Notes: generated from the letters alone by a model not told the origin. 43,142 nt of DNA from Pseudonocardia sp. (GCF_025465255.1 NZ_JAODNI010000188.1:1-43142), one strand, 5' to 3'. Shown: positions 1-12,634, counted from the first letter of the stretch. A program made the numbers and translations.

Positions 1-341
1 AGCAGCGGCACGTCCGGCGCGCCGGTGTCCGGCGCGCCGGTGTCCGGGGCGCCGACCGGAACCCGGGAGACCTGGCCGTCGGCGGGGACGGCGACGGACC
101 GGCTCGGCCGGGGCCCGGCGGTGGGCCCGGTCGTCGCGGTGTCCTGCACGGCCGACGGCTCCGGGCTCCGCGTCTCCCGCGCGGAGACCGGCACGGAGGT
201 CGGGGCGGGATACGCCGACACCGTCGGGGGGACGGGCTGCTCGGCCGCCACGGCCTGGCCCGGGCCGAGGAGGACCAGCGCCCCCGCCGTCGCGATCCCG
301 CCGAGGAGTCGGCCCGCCGGTCCTGCGTACCTGGATGTCAT
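1..341 (-). CDS. Exported protein of unknown function, N-terminal part
   Basis: Reading leftward from an ATG at 341, the frame stays open to the window edge (113 codons seen), so the C-terminus lies outside. The N-terminus is a classical Sec signal peptide: basic residues (MTSRYAGPAGR), a hydrophobic core (LLGGIATAGALVLLG) and a likely AVAA cleavage site near residue 36. After it the chain is rich in Pro, Thr, Ser and Val with no recognisable domain, as in the low-complexity linker of secreted or wall-attached actinobacterial proteins. At the left edge it holds short GAPDT repeats. A catalytic or binding domain may follow in the unseen part. It is transcribed divergently from sahH. No strong ribosome binding site precedes the ATG. 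I do not recognise the family. Confidence 0.72.
   Translation of the reverse strand, partial: MTSRYAGPAGRLLGGIATAGALVLLGPGQAVAAEQPVPPTVSAYPAPTSVPVSARETRSPEPSAVQDTATTGPTAGPRPSRSVAVPADGQVSRVPVGAPDTGAPDTGAPDVPL
16..45. repeat. 15-bp tandem repeat, two copies
   Basis: GGCGCGCCGGTGTCC occurs twice head to tail (16-30 and 31-45), with a degenerate partial third copy from 46. On the minus strand it encodes GAPDT units of the exported protein. In-frame 15-bp units can expand or contract without a frameshift. Confidence 0.85.
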
Positions 342-415
342 GTCGTTCCCGTTCCGTCGCCACCGATGTCGCCGGTGTGACGCGACGGGGCGCACCCCGC
401 GTTGCAGGGGGAGCT

Positions 416-449
416 GTGTCGACGGACACGGCGCTCCGGCTGCCGGAGC
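416..449. promoter_or_regulatory. Two small inverted repeats upstream of sahH promoter
   Basis: GTGTC-GACG-GACAC (416-429) and GCTCCGG-CTG-CCGGAGC (433-449) lie side by side in the divergent intergenic region, just upstream of the putative -35 box of sahH. They could be protein-binding sites, or a terminator-like hairpin. No regulator is implied by the sequence alone. Confidence 0.35.
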
Positions 450-458
450 AGTGTCACG

Positions 459-487
459 TTGACAGGCCGCGCCGTCCCCACGATCCT
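459..487 (+). promoter_or_regulatory. Sigma-A-like promoter for the sahH transcript
   Basis: A perfect TTGACA (459-464) is followed after 17 nt by GATCCT (482-487), which keeps the A and final T of the actinobacterial TAnnnT -10 box. The predicted start near 494 leaves about 10-15 nt before the riboswitch begins, which fits a transcript that opens with the aptamer. Confidence 0.6.
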
Positions 488-504
488 GGATGCTGCACAT
501 CGCC

Positions 505-599
505 GGGTCCGAGAGGCGCTGCAGCGGATCTTCGTCCGCCACGCTCGGTTCCCAGGCCGTCCGACTTGAAGGGCGCCTCCCTCGAACGACGAGAGGAGG
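505..599 (+). promoter_or_regulatory. SAH riboswitch with Shine-Dalgarno-sequestering expression platform
   Basis: The aptamer has the expected SAH-riboswitch layout. P1 pairs CCGAG (509-513) with CTCGG (544-548). The conserved AGGCGCTGCA run (514-523) follows the 5' P1 strand. P2 is a hairpin, GCGGAT (524-529) with GTCCGC (534-539), closed by a CTTC loop. A pseudoknot pairs GAGGCGC (513-519) with GCGCCTC (573-579). A competing hairpin pairs CCTCC (576-580) and CTCG (581-584) with CGAG (590-593) and GGAGG (595-599), with A594 bulged; this hides the Shine-Dalgarno of the downstream leader ORF. Ligand binding should lock 573-579 into the pseudoknot and release the SD, so SAH would switch expression ON. 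The family is known upstream of SAH hydrolase genes; the alternative pairing is my own reading. Confidence 0.82.
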
Positions 600-604
600 C
601 ACCC

Positions 605-693
605 GTGTCACCTTCCACTTCCACCTCCGACGGACCCGGCGTGCCGTGTGCACGTCGGATCCGGTACTTCAGCCGAGGAGGCTTCTCCACCCC

Positions 694-697
<4 letters not shown>
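605..697 (+). CDS. 30-residue leader ORF between riboswitch and sahH
   Basis: A GTG at 605 sits 5 nt after a strong GGAGG (595-599), the same SD that the riboswitch platform can hide. The frame encodes [15 protein letters not shown] followed by a basic, aromatic stretch, and ends at TGA 695-697. That stop overlaps the sahH ATG (694-696) in an ATGA arrangement typical of translational coupling. The peptide has no recognisable domain. The likely role is to pass the riboswitch's control of initiation on to sahH. It may not be a functional peptide; sahH also has its own SD (GAGGAGG, 675-681) inside this ORF. Confidence 0.5.
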
Positions 698-2205
<1,508 letters not shown>

Positions 2206-2222
2206 TCCCTCGGATCCCCGGG

Positions 2223-2263
2223 GCGGGTGATGGTCGCGAGAGCGGCCGCCACCCGCTCTTTCC
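2223..2263 (+). terminator. Intrinsic terminator of sahH
   Basis: Outer stem GCGGGTG (2223-2229) with CACCCGC (2250-2256). Inner stem GGTCGC (2232-2237) with GCGGCC (2242-2247), closed by a GAGA tetraloop. A short T-rich run (TCTTT, 2257-2261) follows. The structure lies 18 nt after the sahH stop. Confidence 0.68.
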
Positions 2264-2267
2264 GTAT

Positions 2268-2273
2268 TAGGCT
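2268..2273 (+). promoter_or_regulatory. Extended-spacing -10 box, leaderless Nudix mRNA
   Basis: TAGGCT matches TAnnnT and ends 7 nt before the GTG at 2281, which places the transcription start at or next to the start codon. No Shine-Dalgarno is present, as expected for a leaderless mRNA. Confidence 0.5.
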
Positions 2274-2280
2274 CGGCTGT

Positions 2281-2769
2281 GTGACCGTCGCGCCGCAGCC
2301 CCTCGGATCCAGCGGCGACGGCTGGGCCTTCTGCGCGCTGGGGCACAAGCACTGGGGCGTCTACGGGGCCGCGGGACTGTTGGTCCGCCACCACGCCCCG
2401 GACGGCCGCGAGTTCGTCCTGCTCCAGCACCGCGCGTTGTGGAGCCACCACGGCGGCACCTGGGGGATCCCGGGCGGCGCCCGACACTCGGAGGAGACGC
2501 CGGAGGTCGCCGCCCGCCGCGAGGTCGCCGAGGAGTCGTACCTGGACACCGCCCCGATGCACGTGACCGGCCGTTTCGTCGACGACCACGGCGGCTGGAG
2601 CTACACCACCGTCGTGGTCCGGGTGGACGAGGCACCGCCGGTGGCCATCCGCGGCAGCGAGAGCGTCGAGTTCGCGTGGTTCCCGGCGGACCTGATCGGC
2701 ACCGACGAGGGCCCGCTGCTGCACCCCGGTTTCGCGGACACCTGGGCGCGGGTCCGCGACATCGGCTGA
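2281..2769 (+). CDS. Nudix hydrolase
   Basis: A 162-residue Nudix-fold enzyme, expected to cleave nucleoside diphosphates linked to another moiety. The Nudix box G-x5-E-x7-RE-x2-EE is visible in GGARHSEETPEVAARREVAE, but the usual Gly near the end of the box is Tyr. A 'GTWGIPGG' lead-in precedes it. The start is taken as GTG 2281 because a TAGGCT -10 box lies 7 nt upstream (leaderless), while the longer frame from 2227 runs through the sahH terminator. It lies between sahH and tmk, which hints at nucleotide housekeeping (8-oxo-dGTP-type clean-up is one option), but the substrate cannot be read from sequence. Confidence 0.88.
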   Translation: MTVAPQPLGSSGDGWAFCALGHKHWGVYGAAGLLVRHHAPDGREFVLLQHRALWSHHGGTWGIPGGARHSEETPEVAARREVAEESYLDTAPMHVTGRFVDDHGGWSYTTVVVRVDEAPPVAIRGSESVEFAWFPADLIGTDEGPLLHPGFADTWARVRDIG

Positions 2770-2774
2770 CCGGC

Positions 2775-2780
2775 TACCGT
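2775..2780 (+). promoter_or_regulatory. -10 box for leaderless tmk transcript
   Basis: TACCGT matches TAnnnT and ends 8 nt before the GTG at 2789. No Shine-Dalgarno lies in between. The 19-nt gap after the Nudix gene also allows read-through. Confidence 0.42.
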
Positions 2781-2788
2781 CGCCCCCC

Positions 2789-3430
2789 GTGGGCCGGTTG
2801 ATCGTGATCGAGGGACTCGACGGCGCGGGCAAGGCGACGCTGACGGCGTCGCTCGTCGCCGCGCTGCAGGCGCGTGGCGCCCGGGTGGACACGCTCGCCT
2901 TCCCCCGCTATGGCGCCGACGTGCACGCGGAGCTCGCCCGCGACGCCCTCTACGGCCGGCTCGGGGATCTCGGCGCCTCGGTGCACGGGATGGCCGTGCT
3001 CTTCGCCCTGGACCGGCGGGACGCCGCTTCCGACCTGCGGAAACAGCTCGCCGAGCACGATGTCGTCCTCGTGGACCGCTACGTCGCCTCGAACGCCGCG
3101 TACAACGCGGCCCGCCTGCACCAGGACGTCGACGGCGAGGTGGTCGGCTGGGTGCGCGAGCTGGAGATCGAGCGCTTCGGGATCCCCGTCCCGGACCACC
3201 AGCTGCTGCTCGGGGTGCCGCGCGAGGTCGCCGCGGAGCGGGCCCGCCGGCGCGCGGGCACGGACCCGGGCCGGGAGCGGGACGCCTACGAGTCCGACGA
3301 CGCGCTGCAGGAACGCACCGACGCCGTCTACCGTGCGCTCGCGGCGGCGTCCTGGCTCAGCCCGTGGACGGTGCTGGACGGGACCAGGGACGCGGATCCG
3401 GCGGCGCTGGCCGCTCGGCTCGCGAGGTAG
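2789..3430 (+). CDS. tmk: Thymidylate kinase
   Basis: Phosphorylates dTMP to dTDP with ATP in dTTP synthesis. The 213-residue protein starts at once with the strand and P-loop MGRLIVIEGLDGAGKAT (the usual Ser/Arg before Thr is Ala). The DRYVASNAAYNAAR segment (about residues 92-105) carries the DR motif for nucleotide binding, and a basic LID-like region lies near ERARRRAGTDPGRERDAYE. The length fits the Mycobacterium-type enzyme. GTG 2789 is the only sensible start since the P-loop follows directly. In mycobacteria and relatives tmk lies just upstream of mtrA, as here. Confidence 0.95.
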   Translation: MGRLIVIEGLDGAGKATLTASLVAALQARGARVDTLAFPRYGADVHAELARDALYGRLGDLGASVHGMAVLFALDRRDAASDLRKQLAEHDVVLVDRYVASNAAYNAARLHQDVDGEVVGWVRELEIERFGIPVPDHQLLLGVPREVAAERARRRAGTDPGRERDAYESDDALQERTDAVYRALAAASWLSPWTVLDGTRDADPAALAARLAR

Positions 3431-3546
3431 ACGATCTCCGCCGCACGAGGTGTCCGAGCCGGACGGGTGTGCCTGCAGAACGGGACGGAGCGGTCGAGAC
3501 GGCAGGCCCGGGACGGACCGTCGGTGGCGAATGGGATGCTGCGCAC

Positions 3547-4224
3547 ATGAAGTCGCGCGTTCTGGTGGTCGACGACGACCCGGCCCTGGCCGAGATGCTG
3601 ACCATCGTCCTGCGGGGAGAGGGCTTCGACACGGCCGTCGTCGGGGACGGCACCCGTGCGCTGCCGGCCGTGCGGGACATGCGCCCGGACGTCGTGCTGC
3701 TCGACCTGATGCTCCCCGGCATGAACGGTATCGACGTGTGCCGGGCGATCCGGGCCGAGTCCGGCGTCCCGATCATCATGCTCACCGCGAAGAGCGACAC
3801 GGTCGACATCGTGCTGGGCCTGGAGTCCGGTGCGGACGACTACGTGGTCAAGCCGTTCAAGCCCAAGGAGCTCGTCGCGCGCATCCGGGCCCGGGTCCGG
3901 CGCACCGAGACCGAGCCGGCCGTGCAGCTCTCGATCGGCGACGTCACCATCGACGTGCCCGCCCACCAGGTCACCCGGGACGGCCGGCACATCGCGCTCA
4001 CCCCGCTGGAGTTCGACCTGCTGGTCGCGCTGGCCCGCAAACCGCGCCAGGTGTTCACCCGCGAGGTCCTGCTCGAGCAGGTGTGGGGCTACCGGCACGC
4101 GGCGGACACCCGGCTGGTGAACGTGCACGTGCAGCGGCTGCGGTCGAAGGTCGAGAAGGACCCGGAGCACCCCGAGGTGGTGCTGACCGTGCGCGGCGTG
4201 GGTTACAAGGCCGGGCCCCCGTGA
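3547..4224 (+). CDS. mtrA: Response regulator MtrA
   Basis: DNA-binding half of the MtrAB two-component system, which in actinobacteria links cell division, wall metabolism and chromosome replication. The 225-residue protein has a receiver domain (acidic pocket D9-D11, phospho-acceptor D53, T80, K102) and an OmpR/PhoB winged helix with the diagnostic LTPLEFDLLVALARKPRQVF and a C-terminal GVGYKAGPP. Similarity to mycobacterial MtrA is near complete along the length. ATG 3547 is chosen because MKSRVLVVDDD is the canonical start; the open frame extends upstream to 3364 without homology. A GATGCT sequence 6 nt before the ATG may be a weak -10 box of a leaderless mRNA. mtrB follows after 22 nt. 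Confidence 0.98.
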   Translation: MKSRVLVVDDDPALAEMLTIVLRGEGFDTAVVGDGTRALPAVRDMRPDVVLLDLMLPGMNGIDVCRAIRAESGVPIIMLTAKSDTVDIVLGLESGADDYVVKPFKPKELVARIRARVRRTETEPAVQLSIGDVTIDVPAHQVTRDGRHIALTPLEFDLLVALARKPRQVFTREVLLEQVWGYRHAADTRLVNVHVQRLRSKVEKDPEHPEVVLTVRGVGYKAGPP

Positions 4225-4246
4225 TCCGGCCGGTGAGACCGCGGCG

Positions 4247-6019
4247 ATGACGAGAGTCCTCGCCCTGCTGGCCCGCCTCCCGTTCGCTCCCGCCGTGGGG
4301 CGGGCGCTGGGGCGGGCCGCGGTGCTGTTCAGCGACGTCCGCGCGGCGTTCATGGCGGCCTGGCGCCGGTCGTTGCAGCTGCGCATCGTGGTCAGCACGC
4401 TCGCCCTGTCGACGGCGGTGGTACTGGTCCTCGGCCTCGTCCTGCAGACCCAGATCGCGGACCGGCTGCTGCAGGCCAAGTTCGACGCCGCGGTGGCCCA
4501 GGCCGAGTCCGCCCGCGCCGTCCTGGAGCGGGACCTGTCCGGCGTGGACCCGGACCGCGAGGGCGCCCAGGGCACGCTGAACAACGCGCTGGACCGGCTC
4601 AGCAACTTCGCGGCCGCGGACAGCGGCGGCACCCCGACCGCGGGGGAGTTCCGCGCCGTCCTCACCACGGGCACCGGCGCGGGCCCGGAGATCTCCACGG
4701 GGTCCCTCGCCGACGTCTCGTCCGAGCAGCGCCAGCTCGTCGCCACCGGGGCCCTGACCTCGAAGTACACGACGGTCGACGGCACCCCGAACCAGATCGT
4801 CGGGCAGCCGGTCCGCACCGCCGGCCGCGATCTGCAGCTCTACCTGCTCTTCCCGCTCGACGCCGAGCAACGCACGCTCGGGCTGGTGCAGAGCACGCTG
4901 ATCGTCGGCGGGCTCGTGCTGATCCTGCTGCTCGTCGGCATCGCCAGCCTGGTCACCCGGCAGGTCGTCCGACCGGTCAGGCAGGCCGCGGAGGTGGCCG
5001 AGCGCTTCGCCGAGGGTCATCTGGACGAACGCATGCCGGTACACGGGGACGACGAGGTGGCCCGGCTCGGCGAGTCCTACAACGAGATGGCCACCAGCAT
5101 CCAGACGCAGATCAGCCAGCTCGAGGAGTTCGGTGCCCTGCAGCGCCGGTTCACCTCGGACGTCAGCCACGAGCTCCGCACCCCGCTCACCACGGTCCGG
5201 ATGGCGGCGGACGTCCTCTACGCGTCCCGGGACGACCTCCTCCCGGCGCTGCGCCGCAGCTCGGAGCTACTGGTCACGGAGCTGGACCGGTTCGAGGCGC
5301 TGCTCGGGGACCTGCTGGAGATCAGCCGCCTGGACGCCGGGGTCGCCGAGCTGGGCGCCGAGCGGATGGACATGCAGCACGTGGTGTCGCGGGCGGTCGA
5401 GGCCGTGCGCGGGCTCGCCGAGGAGAGCGGGACCCCGCTGGTGCTGGACCTCCCGGCGGAGACCGACGCGGAGGTCGATCCGCGGCGGGTCGAGCGGATC
5501 GTCCGCAACCTCGTCGCGAACGCGATCGACCACGGCGAGGGACGCCCGGTCGAGGTGACCCTGCGGGGCGACGACCGCGCGGTCGCCGTCGTGGTGCGGG
5601 ACCACGGCGTCGGGCTGCGGCCCGGCGAGGCCAACCTGGTGTTCAACCGGTTCTGGCGGGCGGAGCTGTCCCGGGCCCGGCGCAGCGGCGGCAGCGGCCT
5701 GGGCCTCTCGATCAGCCTGGAGGACGCACGGCTGCACGGCGGGTGGCTGCAGGCATGGGGCGAGACGGGCGAGGGCTCGGCGTTCCGGCTCACCCTTCCG
5801 CGCACCGTCGGCGACCTGCTGGAGAGCAGCCCGCTGGCCCTGCAGCCGGACGGGGACGCGGAGGTCCCGGTGCATCCCGCGTCCGTGCCGACCCCGCCGC
5901 TCGGCACGCCGCGGATCGACTGGCCCCCACCTGCGGGGCCCGGCGGGGACGACGCCGCCGACGGGGTGCGCACCGTCCCGGCCGAACCCGCCGTGCTGGA
6001 CCAGGGGAGCGAGCGGTGA
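4247..6019 (+). CDS. mtrB: Sensor histidine kinase MtrB
   Basis: Membrane sensor that phosphorylates MtrA. It has 590 residues: TM1 at about 46-67, an extracytoplasmic sensor region to about 210, TM2 at about 212-235, a HAMP domain, a dimerisation/phospho-acceptor helix with H308 in SDVSHELRTPLTT, and an ATPase domain with N box (NLVANAIDHG), G1 (DHGVGLRPGEA) and G2 (GSGLGLSIS). A Pro/Asp/Glu-rich C-terminal tail of about 70 residues follows, as in other actinobacterial MtrB proteins. The stop overlaps the lpqB GTG start (GTGA), so the two should be translationally coupled. Function is well supported by the mtrA-mtrB-lpqB order. Confidence 0.97.
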   Translation: MTRVLALLARLPFAPAVGRALGRAAVLFSDVRAAFMAAWRRSLQLRIVVSTLALSTAVVLVLGLVLQTQIADRLLQAKFDAAVAQAESARAVLERDLSGVDPDREGAQGTLNNALDRLSNFAAADSGGTPTAGEFRAVLTTGTGAGPEISTGSLADVSSEQRQLVATGALTSKYTTVDGTPNQIVGQPVRTAGRDLQLYLLFPLDAEQRTLGLVQSTLIVGGLVLILLLVGIASLVTRQVVRPVRQAAEVAERFAEGHLDERMPVHGDDEVARLGESYNEMATSIQTQISQLEEFGALQRRFTSDVSHELRTPLTTVRMAADVLYASRDDLLPALRRSSELLVTELDRFEALLGDLLEISRLDAGVAELGAERMDMQHVVSRAVEAVRGLAEESGTPLVLDLPAETDAEVDPRRVERIVRNLVANAIDHGEGRPVEVTLRGDDRAVAVVVRDHGVGLRPGEANLVFNRFWRAELSRARRSGGSGLGLSISLEDARLHGGWLQAWGETGEGSAFRLTLPRTVGDLLESSPLALQPDGDAEVPVHPASVPTPPLGTPRIDWPPPAGPGGDDAADGVRTVPAEPAVLDQGSER

Positions 6020-7755
6020 GGCCGCGTTCCCGGCTCGCCGCCGTGGTGTGCCTGGTGCTGGCGCTGCTCGTCGCCGCGGGCTGTGCCAGCGTGCCGGACG
6101 AGTCCACCGTGCAGGTCCTGCGCAAGGTCACCGACGGCGACGCCCCCGGGCTGCCTGCCGGCCCCGCGGCCGGCAGCAACCCCCTCGACCTCGTCCGTGG
6201 CTACGTCTACGCCTCCGGGAGCACCGTGGACCGGCACGGTGCGGCGCGGCGCTTCCTCACCCCGGCCGCGGCCGGCGCCTGGAACGACGGCGTCTCACTG
6301 ACGATCCTCGACGAGCAGTTCGACACGGTCTACCCGCCCACCCCCACCTCGAAGGACCCGGACGTCGCCACCGTGCGGATCCGCGGCAGCAGGGTGGGCA
6401 CGGTGACCGCCGCCGGCGCGTTCGAGCCGGCCGAGTCCCCCGTCGAGACGGACGTGACGGTGGTCCGGCAGGAAGGCCAGTGGCGGATCGACCGGCTGCC
6501 GGACGGCGTCGTCGTCCGGCTCTCGGACTTCCGGGCGAACACCCGCTCGCTGAAGGCCTACTTCGTCGACCCGGTGCGCCGGGTGACGGTCGCGGACCTG
6601 CGGTACCTGCCGGCCGTCCCGGCGCAGGCGCTGCCGTCGCGTGCGGTGGACATGCTGCTCGCCGGCCCGTCGGCGGCCCTGCAGGGCGCTGCCGAGAGCG
6701 CGATCCCGCGCGGGGCCCGGCTGCGCAGCAACGTCGGCGAGACGCCCGACGGCGCCGTCATCGTGGACTTCACGCAGCTCGGCGACCTGGACGAACAGAC
6801 CCGGCGGCTGCTCGCCGCGCAGCTGGTGCTCACCCTCGCCGAGATCAACGTGCCCCGGGTGCGGCTGCTCGTCGACGGCGCCCCGCTGCTCGACGGGGGC
6901 GCGGACCTGACCCGGGAGAACGTCGTCGCGATGGTCGGCGAGGTGCAGCCGAGCGCGGACGTCGCGGGCTTCGTGGTCTCCGGCGGCCGGGTCCGGAACC
7001 TGACCGGACCGCAGGCCGGCGTCCCCCTCGCCGGGCAGGCGGGCAACGGCGCCTACGACGTCACGCAGGCCGCCGTGACCCCGGACGGCCGGCGGATCGC
7101 CGCGGTCGCCCGCGACGGGGACCGGCAGCGGCTGCTGCTCGGCCCCACCGACGGGGAGCTGCAGTCCGTGCAGCTCTCCGCCCCCACGCTGACCCGTCCC
7201 ACCTGGACGCCCACCGGCGGCGAGGTGTGGACGGTGCTGGGGAACACCGTGGTCGCCCGGGTCGTCGTCGACGAGAACGGCAGCGTGCGGACCGGGCAGG
7301 TGAACACCGCGGACCTCGCGGCATCCGGGCCGATCCAGGACCTGCGGCTCTCCCGGGACGGGCTGCGGGTCGCGGCGGTCGTCGGCGGGCGGCTGGTCAC
7401 GGCGGCGGTGGAGCGGACCTCGGACGGAGAGGTCGCGATCCGCAACGTCCGTCGGCTGCGCGCCAGCGACCTGGGTGACGTCGTGTCCGTCGACTGGCGG
7501 GCGGCGGAGTCACTGATCGTGGTCGGCACGCGGGCGGCCCGGCCCGTCTCCCTGGTGTCCTCGGACGGGCTGACGCTGCAGTTCGTGCCGTCGAGCAACC
7601 TCACGCCGCCGCTGCACGCGGTGGCCGCGGCGTCCAGCCGGGCGCTCCTGGTGGCGGACCAGGGCGGGGTCTGGAGCTACGACGGCGGCGAGCTGAACAC
7701 CTGGCGCCAGGTCGTCGGCGGGGTGCCGGACGCCGTGCCGCTCTACCCGGGCTGA
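6016..7755 (+). CDS. lpqB: Lipoprotein LpqB, MtrAB accessory protein
   Basis: Exported lipoprotein that works with MtrB in mycobacteria. The 579-residue chain opens with a lipoprotein signal (VRPRSRLAAVVCLVLALLV) and the lipobox VAAGC, with C23 the predicted lipidated cysteine. A GerMN-type domain covers roughly residues 195-305 (RAVDMLLAGPSAALQGAAES, IVDFTQLGDLDEQTRRLLAA), followed by a propeller-like LpqB C-terminal region with repeated strand pairs. GTG 6016 overlaps the mtrB stop by 4 nt and has GGGGAGCG just upstream; the longer open frame from 5743 is inside mtrB and is not real. It forms an operon with mtrAB. Confidence 0.96.
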   Translation: MRPRSRLAAVVCLVLALLVAAGCASVPDESTVQVLRKVTDGDAPGLPAGPAAGSNPLDLVRGYVYASGSTVDRHGAARRFLTPAAAGAWNDGVSLTILDEQFDTVYPPTPTSKDPDVATVRIRGSRVGTVTAAGAFEPAESPVETDVTVVRQEGQWRIDRLPDGVVVRLSDFRANTRSLKAYFVDPVRRVTVADLRYLPAVPAQALPSRAVDMLLAGPSAALQGAAESAIPRGARLRSNVGETPDGAVIVDFTQLGDLDEQTRRLLAAQLVLTLAEINVPRVRLLVDGAPLLDGGADLTRENVVAMVGEVQPSADVAGFVVSGGRVRNLTGPQAGVPLAGQAGNGAYDVTQAAVTPDGRRIAAVARDGDRQRLLLGPTDGELQSVQLSAPTLTRPTWTPTGGEVWTVLGNTVVARVVVDENGSVRTGQVNTADLAASGPIQDLRLSRDGLRVAAVVGGRLVTAAVERTSDGEVAIRNVRRLRASDLGDVVSVDWRAAESLIVVGTRAARPVSLVSSDGLTLQFVPSSNLTPPLHAVAAASSRALLVADQGGVWSYDGGELNTWRQVVGGVPDAVPLYPG

Positions 7756-7850
7756 CCGGCGCCGCCGGTGGGGAACCGGCCTGTGGACAACCGGGCCCGC
7801 CCGGAACGCGGAACCGCGCTGTCGTCGGGGCGGCGCGCGAGAGTGCTCGC

Positions 7851-8519
7851 ATGACACGTTCCCTCGCCGCCGGCCTGCTCGATCTCGTCCTGCCCACCTC
7901 GTGCGGGGGCTGCGGGGAACCCGGGACACCGTGGTGCGAGCGCTGTGCCGCCCAGCTACCCGCGTCCTATCCGCTCCGCATCCCCGGATCGCCGCAGGTC
8001 CGCGCCGTGGGCCGGTACCGCGGGCCGCTGCGGGCCGCGCTGCTCGGCTACAAGGAACGCGGCCGGCGGGACCTCGGGCCGGCGCTCGCGGCGCTGCTTG
8101 CCGAGGCCGCCGCGGAGCTGCCGGGACCGCTCGTGCTCGTCCCCGCGCCGTCCCGTCCGGCCGCGGCGCGGGCCCGGGGCGGGGACCACGTCCTGCGGCT
8201 GTGCCGGGCGCTCGCCCGCGCGCCGCTGCAGACCGGGGCCGTCACCGTGGCGCCGGTGCTCCGAGCCGCACGAGGAACCCGGGACTCGGTCGGGCTGGAC
8301 GCGGCGGGGCGGGCGGCGAACCTCGCGGGGAGCCTGCGGACGGTGGCCCGCAGGCCGCCGCCGGGAACCCCGGTGGTGCTCGTCGACGACGTCGTGACGA
8401 CCGGGGCGACGCTGCGCGCGTGCACCGCGGAACTCACCCGTTCGGCCCTACGGATCACGGCGGCGCTGGTGCTCTGCGACGCCACGGGCGGCGCGGCCGG
8501 GATCGTTGCCGTTTCGTGA
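7851..8519 (+). CDS. ComF-family phosphoribosyltransferase-like protein
   Basis: A 222-residue ComF-type protein. The N-terminus has a zinc-ribbon-like CGGCGEPGTPWCERC, and the C-terminal half has a PRTase fold with the PRPP-binding loop VVLVDDVVTTGATL. In naturally competent bacteria ComF is needed for DNA uptake; in actinobacteria the role is not settled. Start ATG 7851. A small palindrome GCGAG-AGTG-CTCGC (7837-7850) abuts the start codon. It lies 95 nt after lpqB, where ACCGGC-GCC-GCCGGT (7755-7769) could be a weak hairpin. The position between lpqB and hpf-secA is the usual actinobacterial one. Confidence 0.9.
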   Translation: MTRSLAAGLLDLVLPTSCGGCGEPGTPWCERCAAQLPASYPLRIPGSPQVRAVGRYRGPLRAALLGYKERGRRDLGPALAALLAEAAAELPGPLVLVPAPSRPAAARARGGDHVLRLCRALARAPLQTGAVTVAPVLRAARGTRDSVGLDAAGRAANLAGSLRTVARRPPPGTPVVLVDDVVTTGATLRACTAELTRSALRITAALVLCDATGGAAGIVAVS

Positions 8520-8776
8520 CAACCCATCCAAAATACCTGGTCCAGGGCGTGCGGGGAACCTCGTTCGGCGAATTCCTCCAACCTGATGTCACTCACCGCT
8601 CGGGCCTGTTGCCGAACCGTGATGCGCACTACCGTCCCTCCAATCAGTTACCCACGCCACAACGGAGGGGAAACGCCGATCGACCGTTCCGGAGCCGCGG
8701 GAACCGATCCGACAGCCCCCGCGACGTCCGGGACTGCGACCCGACGCCGATGAGCACGGAGAGCGAGGGAAGTCGA
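8520..8776 (+). other. Intergenic region upstream of hpf with possible promoter
   Basis: These 257 nt are less GC-rich than the flanks, as expected of a promoter region. The best candidate is TACCGT (8630-8635) with TTGCCG (8609-8614), but the 15-nt spacing is short. GGGAACC sequences at about 8554 and 8699 recall SigH/SigE -35 boxes (GGAAC), which would suit a stress-induced hibernation factor, but I see no well-spaced GTT partner. Confidence 0.3.
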
Positions 8777-9445
8777 GTGGAGATCGTTGTCACCGGCCGG
8801 AACGTGGAGGTCCCGGAGCATTTCCGGATCCATGTCGAGGAGAAGATCGGCCGCCTGGAGCGTTACGATCACAAGATCGTCGGTATGGAGGTCGAACTCT
8901 TCCACGAGCCGAACCGCCGGCAGAGCAAGAACTGCCAGCGGGTGGAGATCACGGGCAGAGGATGCGGGCCGGTCGCCCGCGCGGAAGCCTGTGCGCAGGA
9001 CTTCTACGGAGCGCTCGACTGCGCCATCTCGAAGCTCGAGAGCAGGCTCCGACGCTCGCACGACCGCCGCCGGGTCACCGGCCGCCGGACGCGGATCACG
9101 GTCGGCCGGGACGCACCCGCCGCCGTCGCGCTGCTCGAGCAGATGCCCGGAACCGACCGCCGCGAGGACCTGGTGGAGGACGACCGCGCGACCTACGACT
9201 ACGACATCCCCTCACCGCGCGACCACGGCGACCATCTCGCCGAGGACCGCGACCCCGCCAGGCCCGGGCAGATCGTCCGGCGCAAGACCCACCCGTCCGA
9301 CCCGATCAGCATCGACGAGGCGCTCTCACGCATGGAACTCGTGGGGCATGACTTCTACCTCTTCTCCGACGCCGAGTGCGGCACCCCGTCCGTCGTGTAC
9401 CGACGCAAGGGCTACGACTACGGGGTGATCCGGCTGGGCGGCTGA
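8777..9445 (+). CDS. hpf: Long-form ribosome hibernation promoting factor
   Basis: Binds the 30S subunit and drives 100S dimer formation in stationary phase or stress. The 222-residue protein has an N-terminal HPF/RaiA domain (EIVVTGRNVEVPEHFRIHVE, LERYDHKIVGM) and, after a Pro/Asp-rich linker, the C-terminal dimerisation domain (IDEALSRMELVGHDFYLF, then VVYRRKGYDYGVIRL). I prefer GTG 8777 because GAGGGA lies 6 nt upstream and homology begins there; ATG 8750 (9 more codons) is the alternative but lacks an SD. It precedes secA, as in Mycobacterium. Confidence 0.94.
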   Translation: MEIVVTGRNVEVPEHFRIHVEEKIGRLERYDHKIVGMEVELFHEPNRRQSKNCQRVEITGRGCGPVARAEACAQDFYGALDCAISKLESRLRRSHDRRRVTGRRTRITVGRDAPAAVALLEQMPGTDRREDLVEDDRATYDYDIPSPRDHGDHLAEDRDPARPGQIVRRKTHPSDPISIDEALSRMELVGHDFYLFSDAECGTPSVVYRRKGYDYGVIRLGG

Positions 9446-9520
9446 TCGCACCGCTCACCGCAGGAGACACCACCCTCACCGGCGGCTCGGACCTCACGCA
9501 GGTGCGGGCCGCCGAGTGCG

Positions 9521-9550
9521 TGGGGACCACTACCCGCGGGGCTCTACCAT
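9521..9550 (+). promoter_or_regulatory. Weak candidate promoter for secA
   Basis: TACCAT (9545-9550) fits TAnnnT; TGGGGA (9521-9526), 18 nt upstream, is a poor -35 match. The predicted start would leave a leader of about 95 nt before secA. The rest of 9446-9652 shows no other clear element. Confidence 0.25.
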
Positions 9551-9652
9551 GGAGAGGAGCGGGCGTCGTCCCACGGCGCCGCCGCCGATCGGCGGGCCCT
9601 CGCGGGTCCGCTTTGATCGGCACCTGACCGCGATGGTGAATGAGGTCGACCA

Positions 9653-12628
<2,976 letters not shown>

Positions 12629-12634
12629 CCTCGC

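Noticed and set aside
16..45. Mobile-element or CRISPR repeat
   Set aside because: Two head-to-tail 15-bp copies in frame inside a low-complexity secreted protein; simple slippage explains them.
25..462. Plus-strand frame at the left edge
   Set aside because: The minus strand has a clear signal peptide and repeats here, so the plus frame is a shadow.
7837..7850. Operator at the ComF-like start (GCGAG-AGTG-CTCGC)
   Set aside because: Short and GC-rich; such palindromes are frequent by chance here and no -10 box accompanies it.
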